NCBI GenBank assembly: GCA_019321725.1
Contig: CM033115.1
Location: 744,001-808,000 of the forward strand
Direction of reading: 5' to 3'
From: Paulownia fortunei
Taxonomy: Eukaryota > Streptophyta > Magnoliopsida > Lamiales > Paulowniaceae
DNA: 64,000 nucleotides
The position numbers and the translations under genes were made by a program. Below the pieces are notes generated by a model. The model worked only from the letters and a program-made list of their open reading frames with translations, was not told the origin of the DNA and ran no database searches. Positions 30,248-42,500 of the stretch are shown piece after piece; the first letter of the stretch is position 1, and every line of letters starts with the position of its first letter.

Positions 30248-31930
30248 GATTGGGTGTGAAGATAGCAAATAGTCGTGAGCAGTAAAATTTGTACAAATTT
30301 TTTATATTTTCATACTCGATCGATATAAGAATTTTTCTTTATTAAATAGACATTGTATTCATAAATTTTTGAGCACATTTTCATGGCCATTCTCTACAAA
30401 AGGGTGTACTCGAAATACAAATACTGCCGTAGAAATATTGCGACAGTAAAATTTAGTTTAAAAATACTTCTTTCAACTCCATTTTGATTTATTTTTTTAT
30501 TTATTGACTGGCAAACTCCTGCATAAAATATTAAAAAAATCTAATATTAATAAAAAAATAAATAAAAAACACAAAAAATACAAAAATATACACTCTTTGT
30601 TACTAAATTGAACACTCTACTTGTAAAATGGTCCATGGGTATAATTGTAAATAGCAAATTTGGTTGTAGTATTGGAAGAACATATACGCATTATTTCATC
30701 AGTACTTGCTTGTCTTGAGGCATTAGAATGATAAATTTGCACATGCTGTCACTGATCCAATTGTCAGGGTTTTCAGTCCACAAAACTATGTGAATCAGTG
30801 CAGTTGTAATTTCTAATTTTATGGGGGGGGGGGGGGAAATTAAATTTTTATCAATTATAGTAAAATATAGTGCCACGTGGCCTATTTATCACCATCCGAT
30901 CACATTTAGGTTTGTCAATGGAGCAGATCATTTGGGGGTGGGAGGCAGGGGGTAATAATCACTAGCAATTTCGCATAATTTTTTGATGGATTAAATGTGT
31001 TTTGTCCGATTCATTCAAGATTCTTAGACATAGATACTAAGTGTAAATAGTTTTGGAGGTTTTTCAGAAATTTTGATTCGCCAAAAATAACATTTTGACA
31101 TAGTTAATCTTAAGGGAAATTAAATTTTAATATTTATTTATTTATTATTTGTTTAAATAAATATTTTATATTAATGATAGCAATTCATTAGGTGTTTTGA
31201 TTGGTTGGATGGAGTTTCACAAGCATGAATAATAATTTTTATTAATGATATAATTGATTGATTGAAATTTCATAAGCATGAATAATAATAAATAATAAAT
31301 TTTAATAGTAATTAAAGAATAATAGTCATTAAGAATTTCACCAATTAAAATATTTAAAGATTTTCGCTGAACAAAAATTCAACATCTCGAGCGTTCCAAC
31401 ATCTCTAATATAGTTTTGTAGGTATTCATGTGGGATTTAACAAACCGGCACCTCTAACTTATTTTTTTTGTAGATATTTGCGTGGGATTTGATGGTTTTG
31501 CTAAAATTTCTTATACATATTTCTCAATACGTATCATACTCAATTAAATTTTTAAATAACGCAAGTGAAATCGAATAAATCACGTACATTACACATATTT
31601 TTGTATGTATTTTTTACTAATTATATATATATATATATATATACATGTGCTTTTTACTAGTAGTACTCCACAAATATATGAAACTTGAGTTCATTTAAAT
31701 TTTTGTTCCATGTCTGAATATAACAATAAGGGAAAGAAAACATACAGAAATCCAATCCTAAGTTGTCATTACTAAAAGATAGATCACTATAATCCTAAAA
31801 TCAGATACTGAGAAATATGAATATGTTGTCTATACGAAGAAAGCTGCAATCTTTACATGCTGGAATGTGAACCCATCTGAATCCAATTGCTCCATAGAAG
31901 CTACTTTACTGTTTGTGTGTGAATTACACA
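26322..31930. other. Gene-free 5.6-kb stretch between the + and - strand gene blocks
   Basis: No supported gene. It contains the 3' UTR of the preceding gene, A/T homopolymers, (AT)n tracts at 29751-29776, 30224-30247 and 31625-31642, and a 14-base pure G run at 30823-30836. Short imperfect direct repeats occur near 28740-28930 and 31220-31290 (CATAAGCATGAATAATAAT type). A less AT-rich segment at 28240-28550 is open for 99 codons but shows no known domain. Confidence 0.45.
30823..30836 (+). repeat. Pure G14 homopolymer
   Basis: Fourteen consecutive G after TTTTAT in otherwise AT-rich intergenic DNA. Confidence 0.9.
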
Positions 31931-33931
31931 TCATCCTTTCAGACTGAATCCCATTCCTGTATCCTCTTCCTCAGTGTCTTGATCACTGCTGAGCAAATCC
32001 TCATTAGAAAGATTTATCTCAGCTATTTGTTCAGCAAGCAGTTTCTCATCTCGTTCGATCACCTGAATCAAGTAAAAAAAAAAAATTAACTTGTACGAAC
32101 CAAGCGACTGCTGCTTTGCTAAAAGTAAAATAAAACACCGTATAATATACGTTACAATTGTTGTCACACAAACCAACGATCCCTTTCCAACCCACGGCAC
32201 AACACAATACTACAATATTCAAACATCAAAAAACAAGAAATCGTCCCAAAGTTAGAAGGAACAATTTGATCAAATCCCCTTTCCAAAAATGAGATCAAAT
32301 AGACATGAAAGAGAAGTTGCAAGTCCAAAACAAGAAAGTGGTGGTACTTACAGCTCTTGGTGCTGTTTTTACAGTAAGTTTCCCCTTGTGATGCTCTATT
32401 TCTTCAGCGCAAGCAGAGATTGCTTTCTTAAGAATTTCAATTCCTTGCTCCTGCACTCAAACCAATTGCAGTGAATTCCAAGTAGGCCAAGAATTCAACA
32501 GAAGTCTCAAATGGTAATCTCAGACAGGAATTCCTTCTACCTTATCAAGAGTTTGAGTGTTGAGCACATACAAGGGAGGACCAACCAATGAAATTTTCAC
32601 AGGGCTGTCCTTATTGCCAGTAGCTTCAGCTTTCCTCATAGCTTCCTTCATCCACATAAAAAGCAACAGAGAAAAAACATCAAACTTCAATTTTTTTAAG
32701 GATAATTAGTATCAAAAAGCATTGGATAATCACCAAAAGGAAGCAGAAAAGCAGGATAATAGTGACAGAGAGACCTTAATGTGAAGAACACCATCAAGTT
32801 CAAAGCATTTCATCTCAATATCAGCCTGGATTTTTATTGCTTGTGGAGTCATTCTTCTCCTGATATTTTTACTAAGACTTGCTTCACTTCATCTGAGATG
32901 GCAGGAACCACCTTAGTCACCTGAGGCATAAAATCAGCAGTAACACAAACCGATAAATTAAAGCAATCACATTCCACGATTTGAAAATAAGAAACAACGG
33001 AAGGAAGTTAACTCGAATTGAAAGTACTTTGTGACCATCATCACCAATTTCTTCAACTTCACGGGTGAGGCAATTAAGGACTGAATCAGGATCAGTAACA
33101 ATTAATTTGAAAGCCTGCAAGAAATGAACCATGTGCTTTAATCTTCATCAATTGCATTTGTTTGAAGAAAAATTACCAACTTCTACAAGTTAAAGAAATA
33201 TCCCACCTCAAAGGCATGAACATATTTCCTGTATAAAGGCCATCCAACATGAATATACAAATCCTGAAACAAATTAAGTGCCTCCATAAGTAAGAACCAA
33301 AACAGAACATTTTGCAAATTGGATAATTTCATTTTTCTATCTGAAAAAAGTAAAAGAAAAAGGTAGAATTCAATTTCAGGTACCCCTTTTTCGGATTTGG
33401 AATTCCCATAATTAGACTATGCTAATTTCTCAGAACAAACATATTCCTTGATGGCAAATAGGTACAAACATAACACTGATTGTATACAAGAATCTTGTAA
33501 TCTTGCAATCTTAAATCCTAAAACAGCAAAAAAATGGAAAAAAAAATATTTACCTCAAGATCAACATCCATGGTCTCAGCCACGTGCCGCAAGATGGAAT
33601 GCACGTGCTTACTCTTGTTATACCTTTCTTGACAAGCCGTAGCATCATCATCAGAAACCCTTCTTTTACTCAGATTCACTAACCCTTTATCCGGGTCCAC
33701 ATGCAGAACCATAACAGGCTCCACCCGCCCGACCCGAACCAAACTCGCGATGCTGCGTATGCGGCGGCGCGAGAGCTCCGTAAAACTGAGCATCGCTTCC
33801 ATGTTGTCGTACTCCAGCAGCGATACGTAGGCGCACGTATCAGAGTTTATGCTCTTGACTTGGATCATTACTGGGGTGTCGATTTCTGGGAATTTTTGTT
33901 CGTACATTCTGCAGTCAAGAATCGGAGCCAT
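31931..33931 (-). pseudogene. Eukaryotic translation initiation factor 2 subunit alpha, frameshifted copy
   Basis: Seven exons on the - strand: 33554-33931, 33207-33263, 33028-33114, 32775-32920, 32541-32645, 32352-32450, 31931-32062. All splice junctions are GT-AG, and every exon except exon 4 fits a 334-residue eIF2-alpha. Residues 1-90 form the S1 domain with TELSRRRIRSI, where S54 is the equivalent of phospho-Ser51. The end has the acidic tail DTEEEDTGMG. eIF2-alpha carries initiator Met-tRNA with the beta and gamma subunits and is the GCN2 target. Exon 4 is 146 nt instead of 147. One A is missing from the run at 32866-32870, so the frame reads KISGEE then TGA at 32849-32851, giving about 197 residues without the gamma-binding C-terminal domain. 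The kinase-docking motif KGYID reads KGLVN (residues 82-86). Either a decaying paralogue or a sequencing error. ATG 33931 is the first in-frame Met. Confidence 0.9.
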
Positions 33932-35040
33932 TGGGTTCAAGAAATTAAGAGGGTGTAATTGAGTAACTTTGCTGGTTCAAGAAATTAGGGTTCTTAAGGG
34001 GTTTAAAGGGGTGGGCGTTAAAGAAAATAATGAAGGTAAAAAGATGAAGTAATTCCAAACACATGCAGATCTGTATATACATATGTATATATATGTATTT
34101 CCTCTTACCTTTTTTGTGACGTCAAGATCTCTTTTTTGGTTTTTCCAAAAATCCATGCCCAATGCCATAAATGGAATTATTTTGTATTAAAGTATCAATT
34201 ATATATACTCTTCAACATAAATAAATATGATAAAAATTAAATCTTTTTATATCATACTATAGTAGATAAATAAATTTTTAAATTTGATAGGTTAAAGCTT
34301 TAGTGAAACTTAATCCAACGAATATTATGTCCATAAAGATGTCCTGTGGTTATTAAGAATTCAGTTTGTTCTAATGGAAATTTTAAGTGGAATCTGGAGT
34401 TTAAAAGTAATTTATTTTTTTCTAACTTGTGACAACATGAAAAGGAAAAATTCAAAAGAAATGAATAAAATTGTTATTTTCTAATTTTCCTAAAAAAAGT
34501 CAAATATGACATCTATTGCAGTATGGAGAGAGTATCTCTATAATCTTAATAGAAGTCTATTGAACAGACAAGTAGGAGGGTAAAATCAGACTTTAGGTGA
34601 ATATTAATGATATAATTTGAATATATATAATTCTTATAAGTTTTTCTTTTTTATATCAAACTCATCCCAAAATTCCTTGTGAAAGAAAGAAGCCTATGTA
34701 TTCATAATGAACTCATTGCCACGATTATCCAGTCTTTAAAATTAAATTATATACTTTGCTGATAAAATTTTACATTTTTGCTTTGAAATCAATGCTGTTT
34801 TACAAAACTTGCTATGTATCGCGTATTTATAGGGAAAAATACGAATGTTTCTTTAGCCCGACAACCCCTTGTCCATGCAAGATCTTGTGTCCATTATGAT
34901 CATCAATAGAAACAAGTTCTTAGTTTCAGTTTATCTTCTGTTCTATCTTTATGACATGTCTTGCATATGATTTGCACCTCAGGATCAGCACATAAGGCAG
35001 TTTTGTTGGCTTAGCCCTATATATATAGATACAGGCAGAT

Positions 35041-35252
35041 TGCAATGCAAAATCAAGGATTTTTTGCTTGTGTTTCAAGAACAATGCAGATGTGTGTCAC
35101 ATCCTCATCAAGTATGACTGCATGAATTTTCACTTGCAACATGGGGCGGGGGGGGGGGGGGGGGGGGGAGGAAGTAATTAGTTCGCTCAATTATTTCCCT
35201 AAACATATGAATAACCTGCCCACAAACAGATAGTCAATGCATGTTGTATTAT
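35041..35252. repeat. Diverged direct repeat, copy 1 (contains G21)
   Basis: TGCAATGCAAAATCAAGGAT, then GATGTGTGTCACATCCTCATC, GCATGAATTTTCACTTGCAA, a G-tract, and ACAAACAGATAGTCAATGCA. The same order of phrases is found at 35471-35707. The copies differ by substitutions and small indels; an upstream AT tract is shared as well. Confidence 0.8.
35148..35168 (+). repeat. Pure G21 homopolymer
   Basis: GGGGC is followed by 21 consecutive G. The equivalent place in the second copy of the duplication is A-rich (ATGAAAAAAATAATAATAAT). Confidence 0.9.
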
Positions 35253-35470
35253 GAGAGATAGATATAATAGTTGTTGACGTTAGATAATATTTCTACATCA
35301 TTCTCAATAAATAAAATATTATCTACATATAGTACTAAGAAGTTCATCTTCTTATTTTTGATGTACTTATATACACAACAGATAGATACAATAACTATTA
35401 AATTGAGTGGTATATAAGATTTGTCAATGAATGATGGACTTTACACCACTATATATATATATATATATAT

Positions 35471-35707
35471 TTGCAAGCAAAATCAAGGATTTTTTTTGCT
35501 TTTATTCCATTTTTAATGACTATAATAGAATTGGTGATGACAATGTAGACGTGTGTTACGATTTCATCAAAAATGGCTACATGAATTATCACTTGCAATA
35601 TGAAAAAAATAATAATAATAAAGTAACTAGTGAGTTCACTCAATTATTTTATTTTAATATATGATCGAACCCACCGACAAACACACAATCAGTACACATC
35701 TTATTGA
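35471..35707. repeat. Diverged direct repeat, copy 2 (adjacent to the phylloplanin-like 3' end)
   Basis: TTGCAAGCAAAATCAAGGAT, GACGTGTGTTACGATTTCATC, ACATGAATTATCACTTGCAA, AAGTAACTAGTGAGTTCACT and ACAAACACACAATCAGTACA align in order with copy 1. It is preceded by an (AT)n tract (35449-35470) and lies just downstream of the phylloplanin-like stop codon, so part is probably 3' UTR. Confidence 0.8.
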
Positions 35708-35746
35708 AGTATTGCATTGCATAAGATTTCTCAGCATTCTATATTG

Positions 35747-36968
35747 CTAGAGACTAGGATTGTAATGGAAACCAGTGGGGGCAAAGTTGGCAACTTTCAT
35801 GTTTCCGAGGAGGTAGGTTCCAACGAACCCTAAGGCGGATTCAAGAACACCGATGGATGGTAGGGTGGCGTTGCAGTTGGAGAGTCTCGTGTTAACGACG
35901 AGCTTGCAGTTGGACTGTGGAGGGAAGAACGGCAAAACAGGCACTGGATTTGTTACTAAATAGCTAATTCCAAAACTATTGGTTGTGGCATTAGCAATTA
36001 TCTCGTTGTTTCCACATTGCAATTGCACATTAGCACCTGTGTGAAGATTTCAATTCAAAATGGCTTTTAATCATTAGAATTAGAAATTTTAATATTAATG
36101 AAATTACTAGAAAAATAATATAATAAGTTATCATAATATTGGACAACTTTGACTTTTTTTTCTTACCAAAAATGGACATTTATATGTAAATGGTGGTAGT
36201 ATTATTTGATAATTATATAATAATAAATAATATGATAAATCAGAGAATTATGTAAAAACCTATAGAAAATCATATTAGATGCCCTTGTCCCTACTTGAAT
36301 TAAATCATCTTCCATTCTTGTTTTCTTCCATATTTTGATTTTTTTACTACATAAGTGGTGATAATTTGATCTTGAGCTAAGCTCAAATTTAAGTTCATCC
36401 ATGAACGAGTCAAGCTCAAACTTGATACCATGATTCGAGCTCTAACTAGAACCCAATTTTTTGCAATTTGAATATTTTATTCTAATTTTGTGTTGTATCA
36501 TGTGTTTCATATAATACATGTATGTCATATGTGTGAAATATTAATATACACTTGGGATTAATTATATACACATGATATGCATTATATAACATGAAATACG
36601 AAATTTATCACAAAATTAAAATAAATGATCTATGATAAAAATTTTGGGCTCGGCAAGCTCTAACTTGAAATTTTAAAGATGAGCTTAGTCTTTTTAACTT
36701 ATGAATTTTCAAACATTTGTAGCTCTAGTTACAATCAAATGCTTGTTTAGGGATAACTTGGAAAGATTTAAAGTTACATACCTTTGAAAGGTGGAGTGGC
36801 CACGCCAAAGATACCCATGTTGCCATCAGGAGTGCAATACAAAGTGACTTGGACTCCCAATAGGTTAAAGTTAATCTCATTAGGGTTTCCCCCAAATTGT
36901 GCTTCAACCATCTGCCCTGCAATGGCAGCAACTACAAGGCCAACAAGAACAAGGGATTTTAAGGCCAT
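35747..36968 (-). CDS. Phylloplanin-like secreted protein
   Basis: Two exons, 36782-36968 and 35747-36036, encode 158 residues. Donor G|GTATGT, acceptor CACAG|GTGC. The first 23 residues form a signal peptide (SLVLVGLVVAAIAGQMVEAQ). The mature part has ANVQLQCGNN, PQSNCKLVV, LSNCNATLPS and ends APTGFHYNPSL. This Cys spacing and the APTGF ending match tobacco phylloplanin and its relatives. Those are small hydrophobic proteins secreted to the leaf surface or cell wall, some with activity against oomycetes and fungi; antimicrobial function here is only inferred. It lies between the eIF2-alpha copy and eIF2-gamma, all on the - strand, with no functional link visible. A possible N-glycosylation site is NATT. 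Alternative: another small extracellular protein of the broad Ole e 1-like class. Confidence 0.85.
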
Positions 36969-39587
36969 ACCAGCTGCTACTGATGATGAGCTCTTTTGAT
37001 GGAAAAAAGTTCAAAATTATCGCGGAATTTATATGATAGAAAAAAAGTTTCGTTTAGGTTACGTATACACTCTACACGCACCAAACACGAACGTATAGTA
37101 AATAACATCGTCTAAAAGCATATGTGCCCTCTAAGATCAGAAACCCATGTCAATAAATACGTCTAGATTCTAGTTTACATTTTGTACATCATGACCACGG
37201 CAGATTCAGCCACATTTGAGGGGCAGATTTAAGGGATTTTAGCTTCATAAGCTATAAAAATGTACATGCGTTGCACGTAAATGAAACTACCATCAGGGAT
37301 ATATGTGATGGCCACCAAAGAATCAGAGCTAGCTAGATACAGTTTCTAGGGCTAAAATTCGATTTCAAATCTCATTTTCTTTACCCTAGTTGGGTCGTTT
37401 GACATAAGTAAGGGCGGTGAGCCTCTTTCTAGTTTAATTAATAAGTTCGAAAGTTAGGTTTAATATTCTTTTCCTTGTCAAGACTTAAAAACAGTAGAGG
37501 TTCATACCAAACCTTCATCTAAATATAGGATAGAGGTTTCTTTTACGTTTATATATGATTTTTGATATGTTTATGTAGTTCCAAGTTATAAAAATGAGAA
37601 TCACCACATGAAACAAATAAAGACACAAAATTATCAAGATCCTAAATTTTGCCAAGTACAAACTAAGTGTAATATGAGTCACTTTGGCTTTAGTTAAAAA
37701 AGTTTATCAATTTTACCAAAAGACACTTATAGTGATATTGTTAGGACACTTCTTAAAGGGCCACTTATTGATTGTTTCTACTGTCCTTTTGCACATTTAT
37801 ACTTGGAAAAATTCTCTCATAACATTTTTTCATTACCTTTTACTTGCATTAATTCTTTTTTTTTTTTTTGGTCCAACAATTTAAGTCCAAGATGAAGAAG
37901 CCATTGCTCCAAGCAAAACTATTCACACAGAATTAGTATGGAAATTAAACAAGAATAACCATAGAACAATTCTGTGGTAGTGATGAGCCCTAACTTCTCC
38001 TCTTGTTTTGGGAGATTTTGTTATGATGGCTGTGAAGATTAAAAACCAACTATGCTATCAAACCACTTAAACAATTTTTGGGAATTATTAAGACGTGCCA
38101 ACCATAAAAATTACGTGAAAGGGTTTCAATATTTCAAGAAGTTTTTATCTAGGATTTTCATGCAATGTATGAACATCAGGGTGAATTACATGGACACACT
38201 CTAAGATTTGGCCTAATTACAAATACACCATATCTTTGTTTTGAAACTTACATTTACACCCCTAGACATTTAATTTTGTCCAACATTTGTGTCCTCGTTA
38301 CGATTTTCAGGCGATCACAAAAAGTTAGGTGGTCCAAAATATCCTTCCAGGTGATCACAAATTTCTAAATGGGTTAAGGTCGACACCGAGCTTACTTTAT
38401 TCCTTCATGAACTTAGAAATGATACGTCCCTTAGCTCATTAGTTTGCGGCAAGAGCAATAAACCCTTACTTTATTTCTTATGATAATAATCGGAACGGGA
38501 TATAGCTACATTAGCTCATTAAGAAAATGCACTTTGGGCTTCTGTTAACCCCCTTTACATGCAGAGGGGGTAGTCATGATAAATAAAAATGATAAATAAA
38601 AATTATAAGGGGTGCATTTATAATATTTTCATTTTTTTTTTATATTAACATTTTATAGTCATTGCAATTAGTGCTATATATATATATCCATAATTTTCTA
38701 AATGTGCTCACAATGTTTACATAGCTTCTTTATGAGCACTTCATATGTAATGTTCATGTATTGAAATATAAAAAAGATATACCAAAACCACGAATGTGGG
38801 AAGAAAAATATTGAGCATGATTTAAAATACAAGTAGCAATCTAAGTAGACTTCAGAAAGACACAATTGTTAAGTTCAAATATTAAAGGAATCGCGTCATT
38901 CATATATTGCAACACCCCTTTTATAATACAAAAGTTATATAAACATCCATATTTGTTATTAATGCATCACAGCCCCTTATAAGATAAAAATAATACACAT
39001 GGCCCCAGTCAAATCAAAAATATTAAACTATTATAGACGTCCTTTACAAATAAAAAAGAAAATATATATATATATAATTTTTTATTTATAACATTAATAC
39101 CCCTTATACTAATAAAATATCATATAAACCCCTTAAATGGTGGTCAGGAGAGACAAGATACATTTACTTCTAAAATATTTTTTGAATTTTTAAATTTCTA
39201 AGAGTACATTTATTATTTTGGATTTCTGAAAGAAACAAAACGATGTACAAGAATTTTCAAAACAAAGTTATTTGTAATTAGGTTAAATCTCAAGGGTATA
39301 GCTGTAATGTAATGCACAGCCATGTTGCTTTTAGTTATAACTCCACAACAACATATTGAAGCTACCTGAGAACAACAAAACATGGAGAACTCCAAACCCA
39401 AAAGGAAGCGACAAAAATCATCACAAGTAACAAAAAGTATCCGAAACTCCAAATAATGTTCTCTCCTCCATGGAACAAAAAATGTTCCCAACAGTTGTCT
39501 GCCCTCCCACATTTTCAGTCCCTAACTTGCTGGTGTTTGTTTTTTCTCTTCTTTTCTTGTTCCTGTGTAAATGTAGTAGTGGCACGG
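36969..39587. other. Region between the phylloplanin-like and eIF2-gamma genes
   Basis: The phylloplanin-like promoter should lie just right of 36968. The remainder is AT-rich without supported genes and probably ends with the eIF2-gamma 3' UTR. No TE structure was recognised. Confidence 0.45.
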
Positions 39588-42500
39588 TTAGATGGGAGAG
39601 GGAGGGACGTCAAGAGTAATACCCGCTTGAATCTGGCCCCAGCCGATCAGACGCCAGTGCTTCTCGATTCTGCGGCTTAGTGCAATTTTCTCTCCTTTGC
39701 TAGTGCACACAGGGGAAGTGAGCTGTAGTTTTGCAAAGACGGTTTTGATGGCGACGACACGAGCTCCTGTCGACATAGATCCTATGTTTAACATAAGGAT
39801 CTCTCCCTTGGCCAGCTTTGAGACCTTACCCTGCCTTTCTGTGTCCTTAGTCCTCACACCCAGAAGCCGCCGCAGCAGAAAGAAATTTACCTGCAATAAT
39901 TCAAAATGTTTAATGCCATCCATTCATCACAGAAAGAAGAATTTGATACTGTAACATAAGAATCACCTATAAGAAAAAGGCATTCTATAGACTACTTGTA
40001 CAATGCATAACAACATAATTGTCCATCTAAAACATATAAATCAAGTTGAAACCATTTTCTAACAGCAATCCTTACCTCCAATTCAACATACACTTCAGGG
40101 AGTGAACCAACCTCTCCAAGAACCTGGCCAACCAACCTATCAGCACGTGTAAGCGTAGGATCCATGGTTGTTCCAACTCCAATAAGGCCTCCGGGAACGG
40201 CAAATTGTAGTTCATTTTGCTCAGCGTACAAGGAAACTATTCTGGAGTATATAGGGGTGCACATGATATTACCATTTTCATCCTTGACAACAATACCAGG
40301 ACGAACCTCAATATATTGATTTACCTTAAGAACACCCTGCAAGAACAATTCAACAGCTCTTTTATATTGCTGCCAATGGCCAATTAAGTTGCATGTTCTT
40401 ATTATTTGATAGAGACCAAGAAAACAAGATAACAGAAAATGACTTTGATAAATCTGCCATTGTGAAAGATCATTTTCTAGGCTTTTCCTCTTCCTATAAA
40501 CAATGGCAGCTGACATAATAGTTCATGTCCCTCAAGACAACTGAATAAGCAGTTTTAATAGAAAAGAATTGAGGCAATATATTTTTTTTTTAAAGAAAGA
40601 AAATATTCATAGAAGTTATCACGCATACAAAGAAATTTACCTTGAGAATACTTCCACCAGCAACACCCCCTCTGATATCATCAACTTCAAACCCAGGCTT
40701 ATTGACGTCAAAAGATCGGATGACAATCATATTTGGGGGTGATATGAAGTTCCTCTCTGGAATGGGGATTTTCTTCACAATATATTCGCATACAACATCA
40801 ATATTATACTTCAGCTGAGCAGAAATTGGTACCACTGGTGCACCATCTGCAACAGTTCCCTGTGGAGACAATGTGGAAGATGGTAATAAAAACAGACGTC
40901 AATATAGTCCAGACTGCATCATATGCAACAACCAACCTGAATAAATTTCTGAATGGCTTCATGCTGGTTGATGGCAACATTTTCCTGAACAAGGTCAACT
41001 TTGTTTTGAAGTATAATGATATGTTGGAGACGCATAATTTCAACAGCAGCTAAATGCTCTGATGTCTGAGGTTGGGGACAACTCTCATTAGCAGCAATGA
41101 GAAGTAAAGCTCCATCCATAATTGCTGCTCCATTAAGCATTGTAGCCATGAGAATATCATGACCCTGTGGGCATGTAGGGCAGTAGGACATTCATCATGA
41201 ACATAAATATACTTGGAGCACAACAACAGATTTGGTTCAAAAATAACCCTAAGAAGCAGGCAGAGATACAAGCAAACAAAAAATAGGTACTGACATCAAC
41301 ACCAGAATAGAAACTCACTCAATATTCAGACAGCATTCTTCTACAAGAGGTCTATAATGAGATAAAATTGCAATTGCTAAAAATTACAATATGAAACCTT
41401 ACGGGGCAATCAACAAAAGACACATGTCTAAGCAATTTCATCCTACAGTTCTCGAACCCAGGCACATCACACATTGGATTATCTTCTTTTCCACTTCCAT
41501 ATGCCCTGAGAAAAAATAAGCATAACATATGTGAACGTGGGAATAAAGCACTTAATAACCACAATCCAAATTGCACAACTCACTTGTAGCACATGGGTCG
41601 AGAGCATCGATCATCTTCACATTTGTATATCTTCGCATTGGCATATCCAAGCTTGATGGTAATATTACGTTCCAGTTCATTTTTAAAGCGAACAGTCTGC
41701 AGATAAAAGGAATTCCAGATGATACAGCCTTACTAAACCAAAAACCATTAACACATTGATAAGAGCAAGACACTAATTCCCGAGTAGCATTCCCTTTTCT
41801 GCACTAGATTTTGCATTTTGATAGTTAGTGAGATAGAAGTTACTAAAAGCCACAAAACGGCAAGAAAGAAGATGATGGAGCAGGACTTAAGCATGCTGGA
41901 TAACAAAATTGCATCCACTCTCACCTGAGGTTTTTTTCATCAGGCTATAATACTGGGGAAAGAAAATGTGCATCACCAAATTTCTCCTAGGATATGTAGG
42001 GGTGTTGGGTTGGGGGTAGGGGACAGAGGAATCTAGATTAGGTGTGAGAGGAGGATGAGGATGGAAATTCGGTACTATTGAGAATACGAGGAACAGACAA
42101 AAGGACATAGAGAATGAACATAGGGGCAAAAGTGGAGTATCAAATATCAAATGACAATTGCGCCATGAACTCTTTTATTATATAGTGGTGACTAAGTGTG
42201 ATGCATTAATCAGATTATCAAAGTGTTCTAATTGCAACTACAAAATGCCTTCCCAAACTCACATAGTCAACTGACATTGAAATAAATAGCCAACTGACAT
42301 TGAAATAAATAGCCAAAGAATTTCAAGAAGATGACATACCTGGACCCCGGATATGGCTTTTACAACTGTTGACTTCCCATGAGCCACATGGCCAATGGTA
42401 CCTGAAGGAACAAATATCTCAGGTTGGATTTAGTACATAAATACCATATCTGAGCAGTTAATAAATTAATATAAGAAAATGTCTAAATACAGACCACATG

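Larger units (their letters stand above)
33932..35470. other. Region between the eIF2-alpha copy and the phylloplanin-like gene
   Basis: Promoter side of eIF2-alpha, with an (AT)-rich tract near 34077-34100, then AT-rich sequence without genes. A G21 tract and a diverged direct duplication begin at 35041. Confidence 0.5.

Noticed and set aside
41887..42150. 87-codon frame in an eIF2-gamma intron
   Set aside because: Lies wholly in the intron between coding exons 2 and 3; no similarity to a known protein.
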